Of a DNA stretch of 52,461 nt, positions 31,752 to 39,406 are shown in pieces (the stretch's first letter is position 1; every line of letters begins with the position of its first letter). The stretch comes from Roseomonas gilardii (GTDB taxonomy: Bacteria > Pseudomonadota > Alphaproteobacteria > Acetobacterales > Acetobacteraceae), in assembly GCF_001941945.1 (NCBI RefSeq), contig NZ_CP015587.1, positions 1-52,461 of the forward strand, read 5' to 3'. Both the position numbers and the translations under genes were made by a program. The notes under the pieces were generated by a model. The model ran no database searches, was not told where the DNA came from, and saw only the letters and a list, made by a program, of their open reading frames with translations.

Positions 31752-32716
31752 TCTGGCTTGATTCCAGCCGTAGAGAGGACGTTACGCCATTGAGCTTCCT
31801 CTGATGCGAGGCGCTCACCAAATGCTTGAGGGGTGCTGCCATTTGCCTCCATGCCGGCGCCAAGAAGTTGCTCCTTCACTGCAGGCAGGAGAAGGGCTTG
31901 CTGGATCACCGCATTGAGTTTGTTGACAATGTCTGGCGGTGTCGCCTTGGGCGCCAACATACCGAACCAGATCTCAGCGGAGTAACCTGGGACAACATCA
32001 GCGATTGGTGGCGTTCCAGGCACCACAGGAGAGGGCTGTGTCGTGCTGATGCCGAGACGGCGCAACTTGCCAACCTCCACCTGTTCGTTCATGGCCTGAG
32101 AGTAGGAGGTGAGGACGAATTGCACTTCACCTGACACGACCGCCATGGTCATCGGCGCTTGTCCACGATAGGGGATATGGACCGCATCCAGCTTCGCCAT
32201 CTGGCTGAGCATCAACGTCGCGACATGGCCGAATGAGGCGACGCCTGCTGTGGCATAATTGAGTTTCCCCGGCTGCGACCGCACCTGCGCGATGAACTGC
32301 TGCAAGTTCATGGCCGGGAATTTGGCGGATGTAACAAGAACGAGCGGTGCCAGCGACAACAATGAAACCGGGGACAGGCTATCTGTGGCCTTGTAGCCAA
32401 TTGTTGTGTCTGTCAAAGGCAGGATCGTGCTGGGGCCATTGTTACTAATGGCTAGCGTGTATCCGTCGGGTGCAGCATTGATGACTTCACGCAATCCTAC
32501 CGACCCGGAACCGCCCCCACGATTTTCTACGATGATTGGTTGACCAAGTGCTGTTCGTAAGGGCTCCTGCAAGGCCCGTGCGATGATGTCGGTCGTACCG
32601 CCAGCCGGGTATGGGATGATCAGCCTGATTGGACGAGCCGGAAACACCTCGGCGGCGGAAGTCGGCCAAGCCAAGGTCGCTGCCAAGGCGCCAAGCAAAG
32701 CAGGGCGTCGGTACAT
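31748..32716 (-). CDS. Tripartite tricarboxylate (Bug/TctC) substrate-binding protein
   Basis: A 322-aa periplasmic binding protein. A cleavable signal peptide (MYRRPALLGALAATLAWPTSA) precedes the Bug signature FPARPIRLIIPYPAGGTTDIIARAL and VENRGGGSGSVGLREV. Bug proteins bind carboxylates and aromatic acids for TctAB transporters. No tctA/tctB genes are present, as is common for orphan Bug proteins, which may also act as sensors. It is the first gene of the island's leftward operon, next to the divergent GntR regulator and the operator at 32789. Confidence 0.94.
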   Translation of the reverse strand: MYRRPALLGALAATLAWPTSAAEVFPARPIRLIIPYPAGGTTDIIARALQEPLRTALGQPIIVENRGGGSGSVGLREVINAAPDGYTLAISNNGPSTILPLTDTTIGYKATDSLSPVSLLSLAPLVLVTSAKFPAMNLQQFIAQVRSQPGKLNYATAGVASFGHVATLMLSQMAKLDAVHIPYRGQAPMTMAVVSGEVQFVLTSYSQAMNEQVEVGKLRRLGISTTQPSPVVPGTPPIADVVPGYSAEIWFGMLAPKATPPDIVNKLNAVIQQALLLPAVKEQLLGAGMEANGSTPQAFGERLASEEAQWRNVLSTAGIKPE

Positions 32717-33017
32717 GCTGCTGATCTCCCTAGTTTTATTTGTCTTGATGACGCATTGATGTGGACGCGACGGTCAGCGTGACACATTTGGACCGTCCAT
32801 TCAACCTAATTGCCGGGCAACCGGTAAGGTTGTAGTGTTAGGTCTGTCCTGAGGCGGACTGGGGAAGCACGCGAACGTTGCGTGGCTCAGCTCGAAGCTC
32901 ACATCACCAAGGAGATGCATGGCATCCGGGAAGAGGGCGGCGCCCAGGCGTCCAGCGGGGGTAGTACCTGCTTCTGCCAGACAGATGGCCACCAAACGGC
33001 TTCGAGAGGACGAGAGG
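32717..33017. promoter_or_regulatory. Divergent control region of the catabolic island, with operator
   Basis: This 301-bp region between the Bug gene (minus) and the GntR gene (plus) contains TGGACCGTCCA at 32789-32799 in the context atttggaccgtccatt. Read on the other strand it is aatggacggtccaaat, one base (the centre) different from the site at 29807-29822. Divergent promoters are expected here. The leading part of the GntR open frame (from 32919) falls inside this region and is probably untranslated. Confidence 0.65.
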
Positions 33018-33809
33018 ATGGCTTCCGTCGCATCTGCTGCTCGCGCAGGCCTGGGCAAAGAGGGGAGCCAGAAGACCTTCGCGCCGATCCGGACAACGCG
33101 GATTTCGGAGGAGATCGGTGTTCGCATTCGTCGGCAGATTGCCACTGGCGAACTGCAGCCGGGTGACCGACTTCCAACAGAGCGCGAGCTAGCTGAGGCC
33201 TTTATGGTGAGCCGGATGGCGGTGCGGGAGGGCATGCGCAATCTTGAGGCAGCCGGCCTGATCGTTCTACGCAAGGGGCGCAACGGCGGGGCCTTTGTCA
33301 GCAATGGAAGCGCGAAGCTGGTCACCCAATCGATGCAGGACATGCTGGATCTGGGACGCGCCACACTGCCTATGTTGCTTGAGGCCCGACTGTATGTCAT
33401 GGATGCAGTGGTGCGATTAGCCTGTCAGCGCGCTCGGCCTTTGGATCTGACAGCACTGGAAGCCAATTTGTCTGAGACAGAAGCACTGACCCGATCTGGT
33501 CGCTTCGAAGATCGTACATTCCTTGCTATCGGCTTCAACAGGATCCTGGCCGAAGCCACAGGAAACCACATTCTGACCGCTCTTGTTGAAGCGTTGAGCG
33601 AAGTGGTGAGGCATTTCGTTGCGCTGGCAGGAATGCGCACCCATGATCCTGTGCTCCGGATGCGCCGGGCATTAATAGACCAGATTGCGGCGAAGGATGT
33701 GGAGGGCGCGGCCACGACAATGGCCGACTACCTCAAGGGGCTACATGTTCACCTTGAGGAGAACCAGCATGTGCAGGCTCTCCGCAGCAGGGCGCTCAAG
33801 GGTGTGTGA
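33018..33809 (+). CDS. GntR-family (FCD) transcriptional regulator
   Basis: A 263-aa regulator from the ATG at 33018, chosen for the gagaggacgagagg ribosome binding site. In-frame ATGs at 32919 and 32985 lack one. The GntR winged HTH (residues about 24-97) reads IRRQIATGELQPGDRLPTERELAEAFMVSRMAVREGMRNLEAAGLI. A C-terminal FCD helical ligand domain follows, with metal-ligand-like residues D/H (FNRILAEATGNHIL, VVRHFVAL). FCD-GntR proteins usually repress catabolic operons until a pathway acid binds. Two matching palindromes in front of the two leftward operons are its likely sites. Confidence 0.92.
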   Translation: MASVASAARAGLGKEGSQKTFAPIRTTRISEEIGVRIRRQIATGELQPGDRLPTERELAEAFMVSRMAVREGMRNLEAAGLIVLRKGRNGGAFVSNGSAKLVTQSMQDMLDLGRATLPMLLEARLYVMDAVVRLACQRARPLDLTALEANLSETEALTRSGRFEDRTFLAIGFNRILAEATGNHILTALVEALSEVVRHFVALAGMRTHDPVLRMRRALIDQIAAKDVEGAATTMADYLKGLHVHLEENQHVQALRSRALKGV

Positions 33810-34105
33810 GATTATGCTGGCGCCAAGTGCTTCGGAGCTGGCTCGGTCTGGTGGCCTGAACTGGGAAGCGGATGCCAGTAGCCGCGCGGCTTGGCACTAT
33901 GCTCGACAGCGGCGCGATGGGCCGGACGCAGGTTCTCCCTAACCCTACCATGGCGATGAGCGACATGCTCGACCGCTACGGCATTGCCTCGTGATAGGAG
34001 TATGCTGCAATCCAAATAGGGGCTGCAGCTTATTGCAAAACGCCTTACTCCGATCGACTAGTTCTCATTGGCAAAGCGCATCCCGCCGTGGCACCACCGG
34101 CATCG
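33810..34105. other. Intergenic stretch at the right border of the catabolic island
   Basis: No intact gene is seen in this stretch. A short plus-strand tail (MGRTQVLPNPTMAMSDMLDR and GIAS, stop at about 33994) reads like the C-terminus of some protein, but nothing precedes it. This is consistent with a rearrangement border. No IS ends are recognised. Confidence 0.35.
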
Positions 34106-34107
34106 CC

Positions 34108-34365
34108 TCATGCGAAGATTAAGTTGTTGGCCTGGAGATCGGTGTGGGCGACCACGATGATGGCGCCGTTCCCGGGATCGGCCGAGTTGGCCGTGGTGTC
34201 GCCATGCGTGATGCTCAGTTGGCCGAACTCATGGATGCCGCCGAAGCCCGTCAGGTCAATCCTGTTCTTGCCGTGCTCGAAATCCATGATCCGGTTGGCC
34301 TTCGTCCCTTCACTGAACACGAAGGTGTCACTGCCCCCGATGGTGAACTGGCTGGTCGCCGGACC
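34108..34365 (-). pseudogene. C-terminal fragment of an RTX/hemolysin-type secreted protein
   Basis: The minus frame ends TIGGSDTFVFSEGTKANRIMDF then EHGKNRIDLTGFGG...AHTDLQANNLIF. This is the typical C-terminal end of RTX calcium-binding, type I-secreted proteins (GxDTFVF ... IxDFxxGxDxIDLTGFG). It has no start and no GGxGxDxx nonapeptide repeats. It is fused at about 34365 to the end of an unrelated small gene, so a deletion or recombination joined them. Confidence 0.75.
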
Positions 34366-34532
34366 ATCATGGCCAGCAGCCACAGCGTGGCGCTGAGCAG
34401 CACCATCGGGAAGCGATGCTCCCCCGGTACCTGGGGCCGCAGCAGCGCCATCCAGGGATCGAGGAACATCTCCGCCAGCCACGAGGGCTCGCGCAGACCC
34501 TGCCCTGTCCCGCCGGATCCATGCCCGCTCAA
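34251..34532 (-). pseudogene. Small membrane-like protein truncated by the RTX fragment
   Basis: A frame from TTG 34532 (overlapping the stop of the previous gene) encodes GLREPSWLAEMFLDPWMALL and FPMVLLSATLWLLAMMVRR, including one hydrophobic segment. After about residue 58 the sequence switches into the RTX fragment read in the wrong frame, so the natural C-terminus is lost. The function is unknown. It belongs to the three-gene minus-strand cluster starting at 35382. Confidence 0.55.
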
Positions 34533-34807
34533 GTCGCCTCCCAGAGCCTGCCCGAGGTGCCGCAATGGCCCTCGCGCTCGTTGCCACGTTCGACGGCGCA
34601 CAGCACGAAGTCCAGCGGATCCGGCATCGCCGGCTCGCCGGTGACCAGATGGTCCGCCAGCGGCGGCAGCGGTGCGGGCTGGACCCGGGAATGCAGGCAG
34701 CAGGCCAGCCGCCAGGCCTCGCGCGCGCTGCGCGGCGACGGCAGGCCGCACAGCGTCCACAGGTCCAGCCGGGGCGGCCGGCTGGAAGCATCGGGCTCCC
34801 CGGCCAT
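34529..34807 (-). CDS. Hypothetical protein in the HARP-like cluster
   Basis: A 92-aa protein from the ATG at 34807, with a very strong ribosome binding site (aggaggagggagg) and a 23-bp gap after the HARP-like gene. The sequence (LDLWTLCGLPSPRSAREAWR, LADHLVTGEPAMPDPLDFVLC) is not one I recognise. Coupled spacing on both sides indicates an operon of three small genes. It is probably a plasmid accessory gene; no function is proposed. Confidence 0.65.
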   Translation of the reverse strand: MAGEPDASSRPPRLDLWTLCGLPSPRSAREAWRLACCLHSRVQPAPLPPLADHLVTGEPAMPDPLDFVLCAVERGNEREGHCGTSGRLWEAT

Positions 34808-34830
34808 GGTCACCCTCCCTCCTCCTGCCT

Positions 34831-35382
34831 TCAGGAGCCGACCACGAAGACCGAAGTCCGGTCGGTCCGCTCCTGGTGGGTGGCCGGGCGCACGCTGACC
34901 CAGACGCCGGGCGCGCCCTCCCATTCCCACAGGTGCGATCCGTGCTCGTCCAGCAGGTCGTCGCTGAGTGCCGGTCCGGGGCTGACCCCGGTCGCCACCT
35001 CGTTGGCCGGCCGGCCCGGCCACTGGATCAGGTCGCCCACCTGGGGATGCTGCTCCTGCGGGAACAGGTAGGTGACGGTCTCGGGCGTCTCGGTGCGCGT
35101 CTCGGGCAGGCGCTCGATCACCAGCCGCGCCAGCTCGGGCAGCGCCTCGAAGAGGTTCCGCGTGTCCTCCTCGCCCACCGTCCAGACCTTCTCCTTCGGG
35201 TTCCAGCGCGCGCTCCGGACCCGCTGCTTGAACAGCGCGATGACGGCCGGGTCGTAGCGGAACCCGACCTCGAAGTAGTGGCGCTTGCGCACCTGCACGC
35301 CCGGCACGCTGCGCGGCTCGGGCTCGGGGCGGCGCGCTGCGTCTCCGGGCCGCGGCACCTCGCCGCTGTGTTCCTCGTCCAT
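34831..35382 (-). CDS. HARP-like domain protein
   Basis: A 183-aa protein. Residues about 33-75 (KRHYFEVGFRYDPAVIALFK and SARWNPKEKVWTVGEE) resemble the HARP / HepA-related fold (YDPxxIxxxKxxxxRxWNPxxKxW), which binds DNA in SMARCAL1-type proteins and occurs alone in bacteria. The C-terminal half has a short SH3-like segment (PQVGDLIQWPGRPANEV) and a basic end. It is a possible nucleic-acid-binding accessory protein. The start could be slightly different. It is first in the three-gene cluster. Confidence 0.65.
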   Translation of the reverse strand: MDEEHSGEVPRPGDAARRPEPEPRSVPGVQVRKRHYFEVGFRYDPAVIALFKQRVRSARWNPKEKVWTVGEEDTRNLFEALPELARLVIERLPETRTETPETVTYLFPQEQHPQVGDLIQWPGRPANEVATGVSPGPALSDDLLDEHGSHLWEWEGAPGVWVSVRPATHQERTDRTSVFVVGS

Positions 35383-35523
35383 GGGTCCTGTGGTCCTGCA
35401 TGATGGGTGTGACGACCAGGAGACGTGATGGAGCAGAACACATGTAGCCTATCGTCATAGGGACGATAAGACGTGGAATCACCATGCGTGGACCTTTGGT
35501 CCGTCGCACGCCTCCCTGCGGCG

Positions 35524-35892
35524 ATGGAACGGACGAAACGCGGCCCCGGAAGGGCCGGAGCGGCACAGGCGGAGCCACAGCGGGCGCGCGTCCCGCGCAA
35601 GCCGCGCCGGCCGCTGCCGGAGCCGGAGATGCCGGCCGGGGCGAAGGATCCGAGGATCGTCCTGGGCGAGCGGGTGAACGCCCTGCGGGTGGCGCTCGGC
35701 CTCAGCCAGGAGGACTTCGCCGGCCGGGTGGGGCTGGACCGGACCTATGTGAGCGGCATCGAGCGGGGCCTGCGCAACCCCACCCTGCTGGTGCTGCTGC
35801 GCCTGGCGCAAGCTTTGGAAGTGCCGGTCACCGGGTTGCTGGAGGAGCCGTCACCCCAGCAGCAGGGAGAGCGGCCGCCCGCGAAGCGCTGA
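35524..35892 (+). CDS. XRE-family HTH regulator with basic N-terminal extension
   Basis: A 122-aa protein from the ATG at 35524 (in-frame ATG 35473 also possible). Residues about 1-45 are basic and proline-rich (KRGPGRAGAAQAEPQRARVP), followed by a Cro/C1 HTH (GERVNALRVALGLSQEDFAG, RTYVSGIERGLRNPTLLVLL). The HTH resembles the small XRE protein at 775-1023. A rho-independent-type terminator follows at 35921-35954. It is divergent from the HARP-like cluster and may regulate it. Confidence 0.85.
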   Translation: MERTKRGPGRAGAAQAEPQRARVPRKPRRPLPEPEMPAGAKDPRIVLGERVNALRVALGLSQEDFAGRVGLDRTYVSGIERGLRNPTLLVLLRLAQALEVPVTGLLEEPSPQQQGERPPAKR

Positions 35893-35920
35893 GGGGCGCC
35901 TTGCGTCACGACCGGCACGG

Positions 35921-35954
35921 AAAGCGGGCGAGGCCTATGGCCTCGTCCCGCTTT
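35921..35954 (+). terminator. Terminator after the XRE gene
   Basis: AAAGCGGG.GAGGCC and GGCCTC.CCCGCTTT form a long near-perfect stem with a short TAT loop. It is symmetric in its A- and T-ends and so could serve both strands. Confidence 0.7.
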
Positions 35955-36631
35955 GCCGGCCCCGGCCTCGGCCCGCCGGGAGGGCGGGGCGCCGGCTCCG
36001 GTGAGGGAGGGCACCGTCATCGCCTGACGCCCGCTACGACACTGAGGTAGGTCGTTCTTGCTGCACCGCAACGGGAGGTGCACGGCTTGGATGCGGCAAC
36101 CCGCGTATGGCCGGGAAATCTTCGCATTTCATTCCGATTTGCTATTGAAAATGCAGGCCCCGCTTCCCATCTATGTTGAGGTGAAGCCGGAAGCCTGTCT
36201 GTTGCTCTCTGCCTTCCGGGCGCCTGTCGCCCCCTCTTCCCCATCCCCTTCTCATCCTGGCGGACCGATGCGCGCGCCTTCTGGCGGCGTGCCGGTCCTG
36301 GACCGCGCATCCGGCACTGAGCCGGCCGTCTTCTGCGAACCTCCTGCCCTGCCAGCGGTGGCAGCCCGATGACCGGGATGGGCCGCCCGGCGCTGCCCCT
36401 CGCCGTGGGCCTTGCGCCGGCCCCACCGCGTGCGCGCGGCGGATCCTCTTCCTTCTCTCCTCCTTCCGCTTCCCTTCTCTCCTCCCGGCTTCACCACGCC
36501 TTCTCCCGATCTGCCTTCACGGATCTCCGGTGATCACCGGCGGGGGACGCCACATCATCGCGCCCCTCTTTTTCCCCTCGTCCCGTGTCCCCGGCCGGTC
36601 TCGGTAGCTCCCAAGCCGACCGTCGCGGCCC
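35955..36631. other. Long non-coding region with a polypyrimidine tract
   Basis: In this stretch of roughly 680 bp there is no frame with protein-like sequence. From about 36435 to 36490 the plus strand is almost purely pyrimidine (runs of ctctcc, ttcc), unusual against the surrounding sequence. It precedes the HNH-like gene. A long leader or a relic are both possible. Confidence 0.45.
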
Positions 36632-37225
36632 TTGAGCAAGGCCGAAACCATCCTCCAGGACACCACGATGCTCTTCAGCACCGATGTTCCCGACGACGAG
36701 GCCGAGCGCCAGCGGGCCCGGCTCTTCCGGCACTTCGCCGCACAGCTCCTGCCCACGGTGGCGGAGGCCAGCGATGCCGCCCTTCCGGTTGCGGAGGAGT
36801 TCGAGCACCTGCACCGGCGCCTCGATGTCCTCGAGCGCCACATGGCCGACCTGATGTTCCTCCAGCTCTCCGCGCAGGACCTCCTGCTCGGCAGGCGCCG
36901 GGACTTCTCGGTTCGCAGCCGCGACCTCATCGTCGCGGCCCTGCGCCGGACACCCTACCGGGGCCTCTGCCCCTGCTGCGGCCACGAGCCCGTCCTCGAC
37001 GAGGCGGGCGCACCGCTGGAAGGGACCGAGTTCGACCACGCCTTCCACCGCGGGCTGAACCGGCCCGAGCATGGCTGGCTGGTCTGCCGGCCCTGCCACC
37101 GCGAGATGACCCATGGAGGCTATCTCGCGCGCTTCTCGCGCATCCACCAGTTCCGCGCCTTCCAGGGCGCGGTGCTCGCCGGGCGGGACCGATCCCGGGC
37201 CCGCTCCGCGGACGCCCCGTCCTGA
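36632..37225 (+). CDS. HNH-nuclease-like zinc protein
   Basis: A 197-aa protein from TTG 36632 (ATG 36668 is possible). The C-terminal part holds C113-x-x-C116, D135-H136 (GTEFDHAFHRG) and C152-x-x-C155-H156 (VCRPCHREM), the metal-binding and catalytic layout of an HNH-type fold with a zinc ribbon. The N-terminal half is helical and of unknown role (LHRRLDVLERHMADLMFLQL). It ends 18 bp before a strong terminator. It may be a DNA-cutting accessory enzyme; the activity is unproven. Confidence 0.7.
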   Translation: MSKAETILQDTTMLFSTDVPDDEAERQRARLFRHFAAQLLPTVAEASDAALPVAEEFEHLHRRLDVLERHMADLMFLQLSAQDLLLGRRRDFSVRSRDLIVAALRRTPYRGLCPCCGHEPVLDEAGAPLEGTEFDHAFHRGLNRPEHGWLVCRPCHREMTHGGYLARFSRIHQFRAFQGAVLAGRDRSRARSADAPS

Positions 37226-37243
37226 CGTTGGCACTCGCCAGCA

Positions 37244-37282
37244 ACGCAAAGCCCCCGGCCTGAAGGCCGGGGCTTTTTGCGT
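37244..37282 (+). terminator. Strong terminator after the HNH-like gene
   Basis: AAAGCCCCCGGCC-TGAA-GGCCGGGGCTTTTT is a near-perfect GC-rich hairpin with a T-run. Almost the same hairpin recurs at 39268-39306 after the Calx-beta/DUF4214 gene. Confidence 0.85.
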
Positions 37283-37455
37283 TTCCAGGCCTGGCGGCTC
37301 CGGCGTCACCGGGCCGGAGCCGCGGCCTGTGGCAAACCGGGAACACGCCACGCTGCGGACAAATCCTGAGACGCCAGCGTATCGAAACAACGCACTCGTT
37401 GCCTTGATGAGACAAAGGTTAACGATTACCGACTTCCCCTGACCTTGGAAGGGAT

Positions 37456-39216
37456 TTGCCAGACGTGTCCGGAACGCTGCCTACGATTTCCCTGGTCGTT
37501 GCGAAGTCCTACCTCACCGAGGGGACCGACAAGACCCTCGACGTGATCGTCGTTCGGACGCCGTCCGACCTGACGAGCTCCGTGACCGTGGAGTTCTTCA
37601 CGCCCGTCACCACACGCAATGTCGCCGGAGCGGACGACTTCGTCGGCGGCCTCACATCGAAGGTGGTGACCTTCGCGCCGGGCGAGACGTCCAAGGCGGT
37701 GAGCTGGGGCATCGTCGATGACAACGTCCCGGAGGTCCCCGGCGCGATCGGCCTGTGGCTGCGCAACCCGGTCAATGCCACCGTCAGCACGAATGGCAGC
37801 GGATCGGCGGGGGTGTCCATCCAGGACAACGATCCGACCGATACGATGAGCATCGCCGCTGTCGGCACCCCGGCCGTGCGGGAGGGCGATGCGTCGGACC
37901 AGGGCTCGCACAAGCTCACCTTCGATATCGTGCGCGAGGGCAACACCTCCTGGCCGGTCACCGCAGCGATCGTGATCGAGGCCGACACCTCGGCCGGCGC
38001 GCATTCGGCCTCGGCCGGCGACATCGTGGGCGGCTTCGCCACGCAGCAGGTCTATTTCAATTACGGCGAGACTCATAAGACCTTCGAGGTCGCCATCGCC
38101 GGCGACAGCCTCCTCGAGGGCAACGAGACCTTCGTGGTCCGTATTACCAACACCTGGAGCCCGTCGGGAGCACCGGGCTTCCTGACCGGGATCGGCACCG
38201 CCGCGGTCACCGCGACGATCCTCGACGACGATACGCCGGTCGTGTCGGGGACTGCCGGCAACGACGTCCTGCACCATGCCGATGGCTCCCACATCTATGA
38301 CGGCGGGGCCGGCTTCGACGTGCTGGACTACGGTGCCGTAGGCCGCCGCGGCCTCGCCGTGACCCGCTCCGCCGAGGGCGACGTCGTCATCAGCCATGGC
38401 GGCCAGACGGACACGCTGCGCTCGGTCGAGGAGGTCCGCCTGGCCGATGGGCGCCTCGTCTTCAACGAGGCCGATCCGGCGGCGCAGGTGGTGCGGCTCT
38501 ACCACGCGGCCCTCGACCGCGGCCCCGAGCAGCAGGGCCTGAACTTCTGGATCGGCCGGCTCGGAGAGGGCCACAGCCTGCTCGATCTCGCGCAGAGCTT
38601 CCTCGCCAGCCCGGAGTTCAACGCGCGCTACGGCAGCCTGACGGACAGCCAGTATGTCGACCGCCTCTACCAGAACGTCCTGGGCCGCGAGGGCGAGGCG
38701 GCGGGCAAGGCCTGGTGGCTGTCGCAGCTGGGCAGCGGCCACAGCCGCGCGGAGGTGCTGCAGGGCTTCTCGGAGAGCGCCGAGAACCGGAACAACACCG
38801 CCGGCCTCTGGCGGAACGGCATCTGGGACGTCGACGAGCATGCCCTGCAGGCCGCCCGGCTCTACGACACGGTGCTGGGCCGGCTGCCCGACGCTCCGGG
38901 CCTGGCATTCCAGGCCTCGCTGCTCGACAGCGGCGTCGCGCTGAGGGATGTCGCCGCGGCCTTCACCCGCAGCCCCGAGTTCCAGGCGAAATACGGCGCC
39001 CTGGATGACCGCCAGTTCGTGTCCAGCCTCTACCTGAACACGCTGCACCGGGCCGCGGAGCCGGCCGGGCTGGACCACTGGGCGGCCCAGCTCCAGGGGG
39101 GTGCGTCGCGCAGCGACGTGGTGCTGGGCTTCTCCGAGAGCCCGGAGCACATCGCCCTGACCAACCCAAACTTCATGTCCGACGATCCGGGCAGCTACGG
39201 CATCGCCTTCGCCTGA
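37456..39216 (+). CDS. Calx-beta / DUF4214 secreted calcium-binding protein
   Basis: A 586-aa acidic protein from TTG 37456 (GTG 37465 is possible). Two Calx-beta domains are at about 8-125 and 130-262 (VIVVRTPSDLTSSVTVEFFT; DDDTP at the end). A short RTX-like turn follows (AGNDVLHHADGSHIYDGGAG). Three DUF4214 repeats lie at about 340-560 (AQVVRLYHAALDRGPEQQGL, QYVDRLYQNVLGREGE, FVSSLYLNTLHRAAEPAGLD). No N-terminal signal peptide is seen, consistent with type I secretion. No type I export genes lie in the window. It could be an adhesin or surface protein. Confidence 0.88.
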   Translation: MPDVSGTLPTISLVVAKSYLTEGTDKTLDVIVVRTPSDLTSSVTVEFFTPVTTRNVAGADDFVGGLTSKVVTFAPGETSKAVSWGIVDDNVPEVPGAIGLWLRNPVNATVSTNGSGSAGVSIQDNDPTDTMSIAAVGTPAVREGDASDQGSHKLTFDIVREGNTSWPVTAAIVIEADTSAGAHSASAGDIVGGFATQQVYFNYGETHKTFEVAIAGDSLLEGNETFVVRITNTWSPSGAPGFLTGIGTAAVTATILDDDTPVVSGTAGNDVLHHADGSHIYDGGAGFDVLDYGAVGRRGLAVTRSAEGDVVISHGGQTDTLRSVEEVRLADGRLVFNEADPAAQVVRLYHAALDRGPEQQGLNFWIGRLGEGHSLLDLAQSFLASPEFNARYGSLTDSQYVDRLYQNVLGREGEAAGKAWWLSQLGSGHSRAEVLQGFSESAENRNNTAGLWRNGIWDVDEHALQAARLYDTVLGRLPDAPGLAFQASLLDSGVALRDVAAAFTRSPEFQAKYGALDDRQFVSSLYLNTLHRAAEPAGLDHWAAQLQGGASRSDVVLGFSESPEHIALTNPNFMSDDPGSYGIAFA

Positions 39217-39267
39217 AGAAGGCCGGCTCCAGAGTGGCAGGTGCACCACCCTGACGCCGGCAACATC

Positions 39268-39306
39268 ACAAAGCCCCCGGCCTCGAAGGCCAGGGGCTTT
39301 TCGCGT
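39268..39306 (+). terminator. Terminator after the Calx-beta/DUF4214 gene
   Basis: AAAGCCCCCGGCC-TCGA-AGGCCAGGGGCTTTTC is a hairpin with a T-run. It is nearly identical to that at 37244-37282, so the two bracket the secreted-protein gene. Confidence 0.8.
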
Positions 39307-39406
39307 TCCAGTTGGACAGCGCGGAAAGAGAAGCTAGCCGAAAGTCCCCGATCCGGGGCGCTTCTTCCTTATCCGCCTCTCGTTCACGCGGCTCTCGCGC
39401 GTGATG

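Noticed and set aside
37426-39249. A 607-codon minus-strand frame opposite the Calx-beta/DUF4214 gene
   Set aside because: No domains and a typical antisense-shadow composition; the plus-strand protein has repeated known domains.
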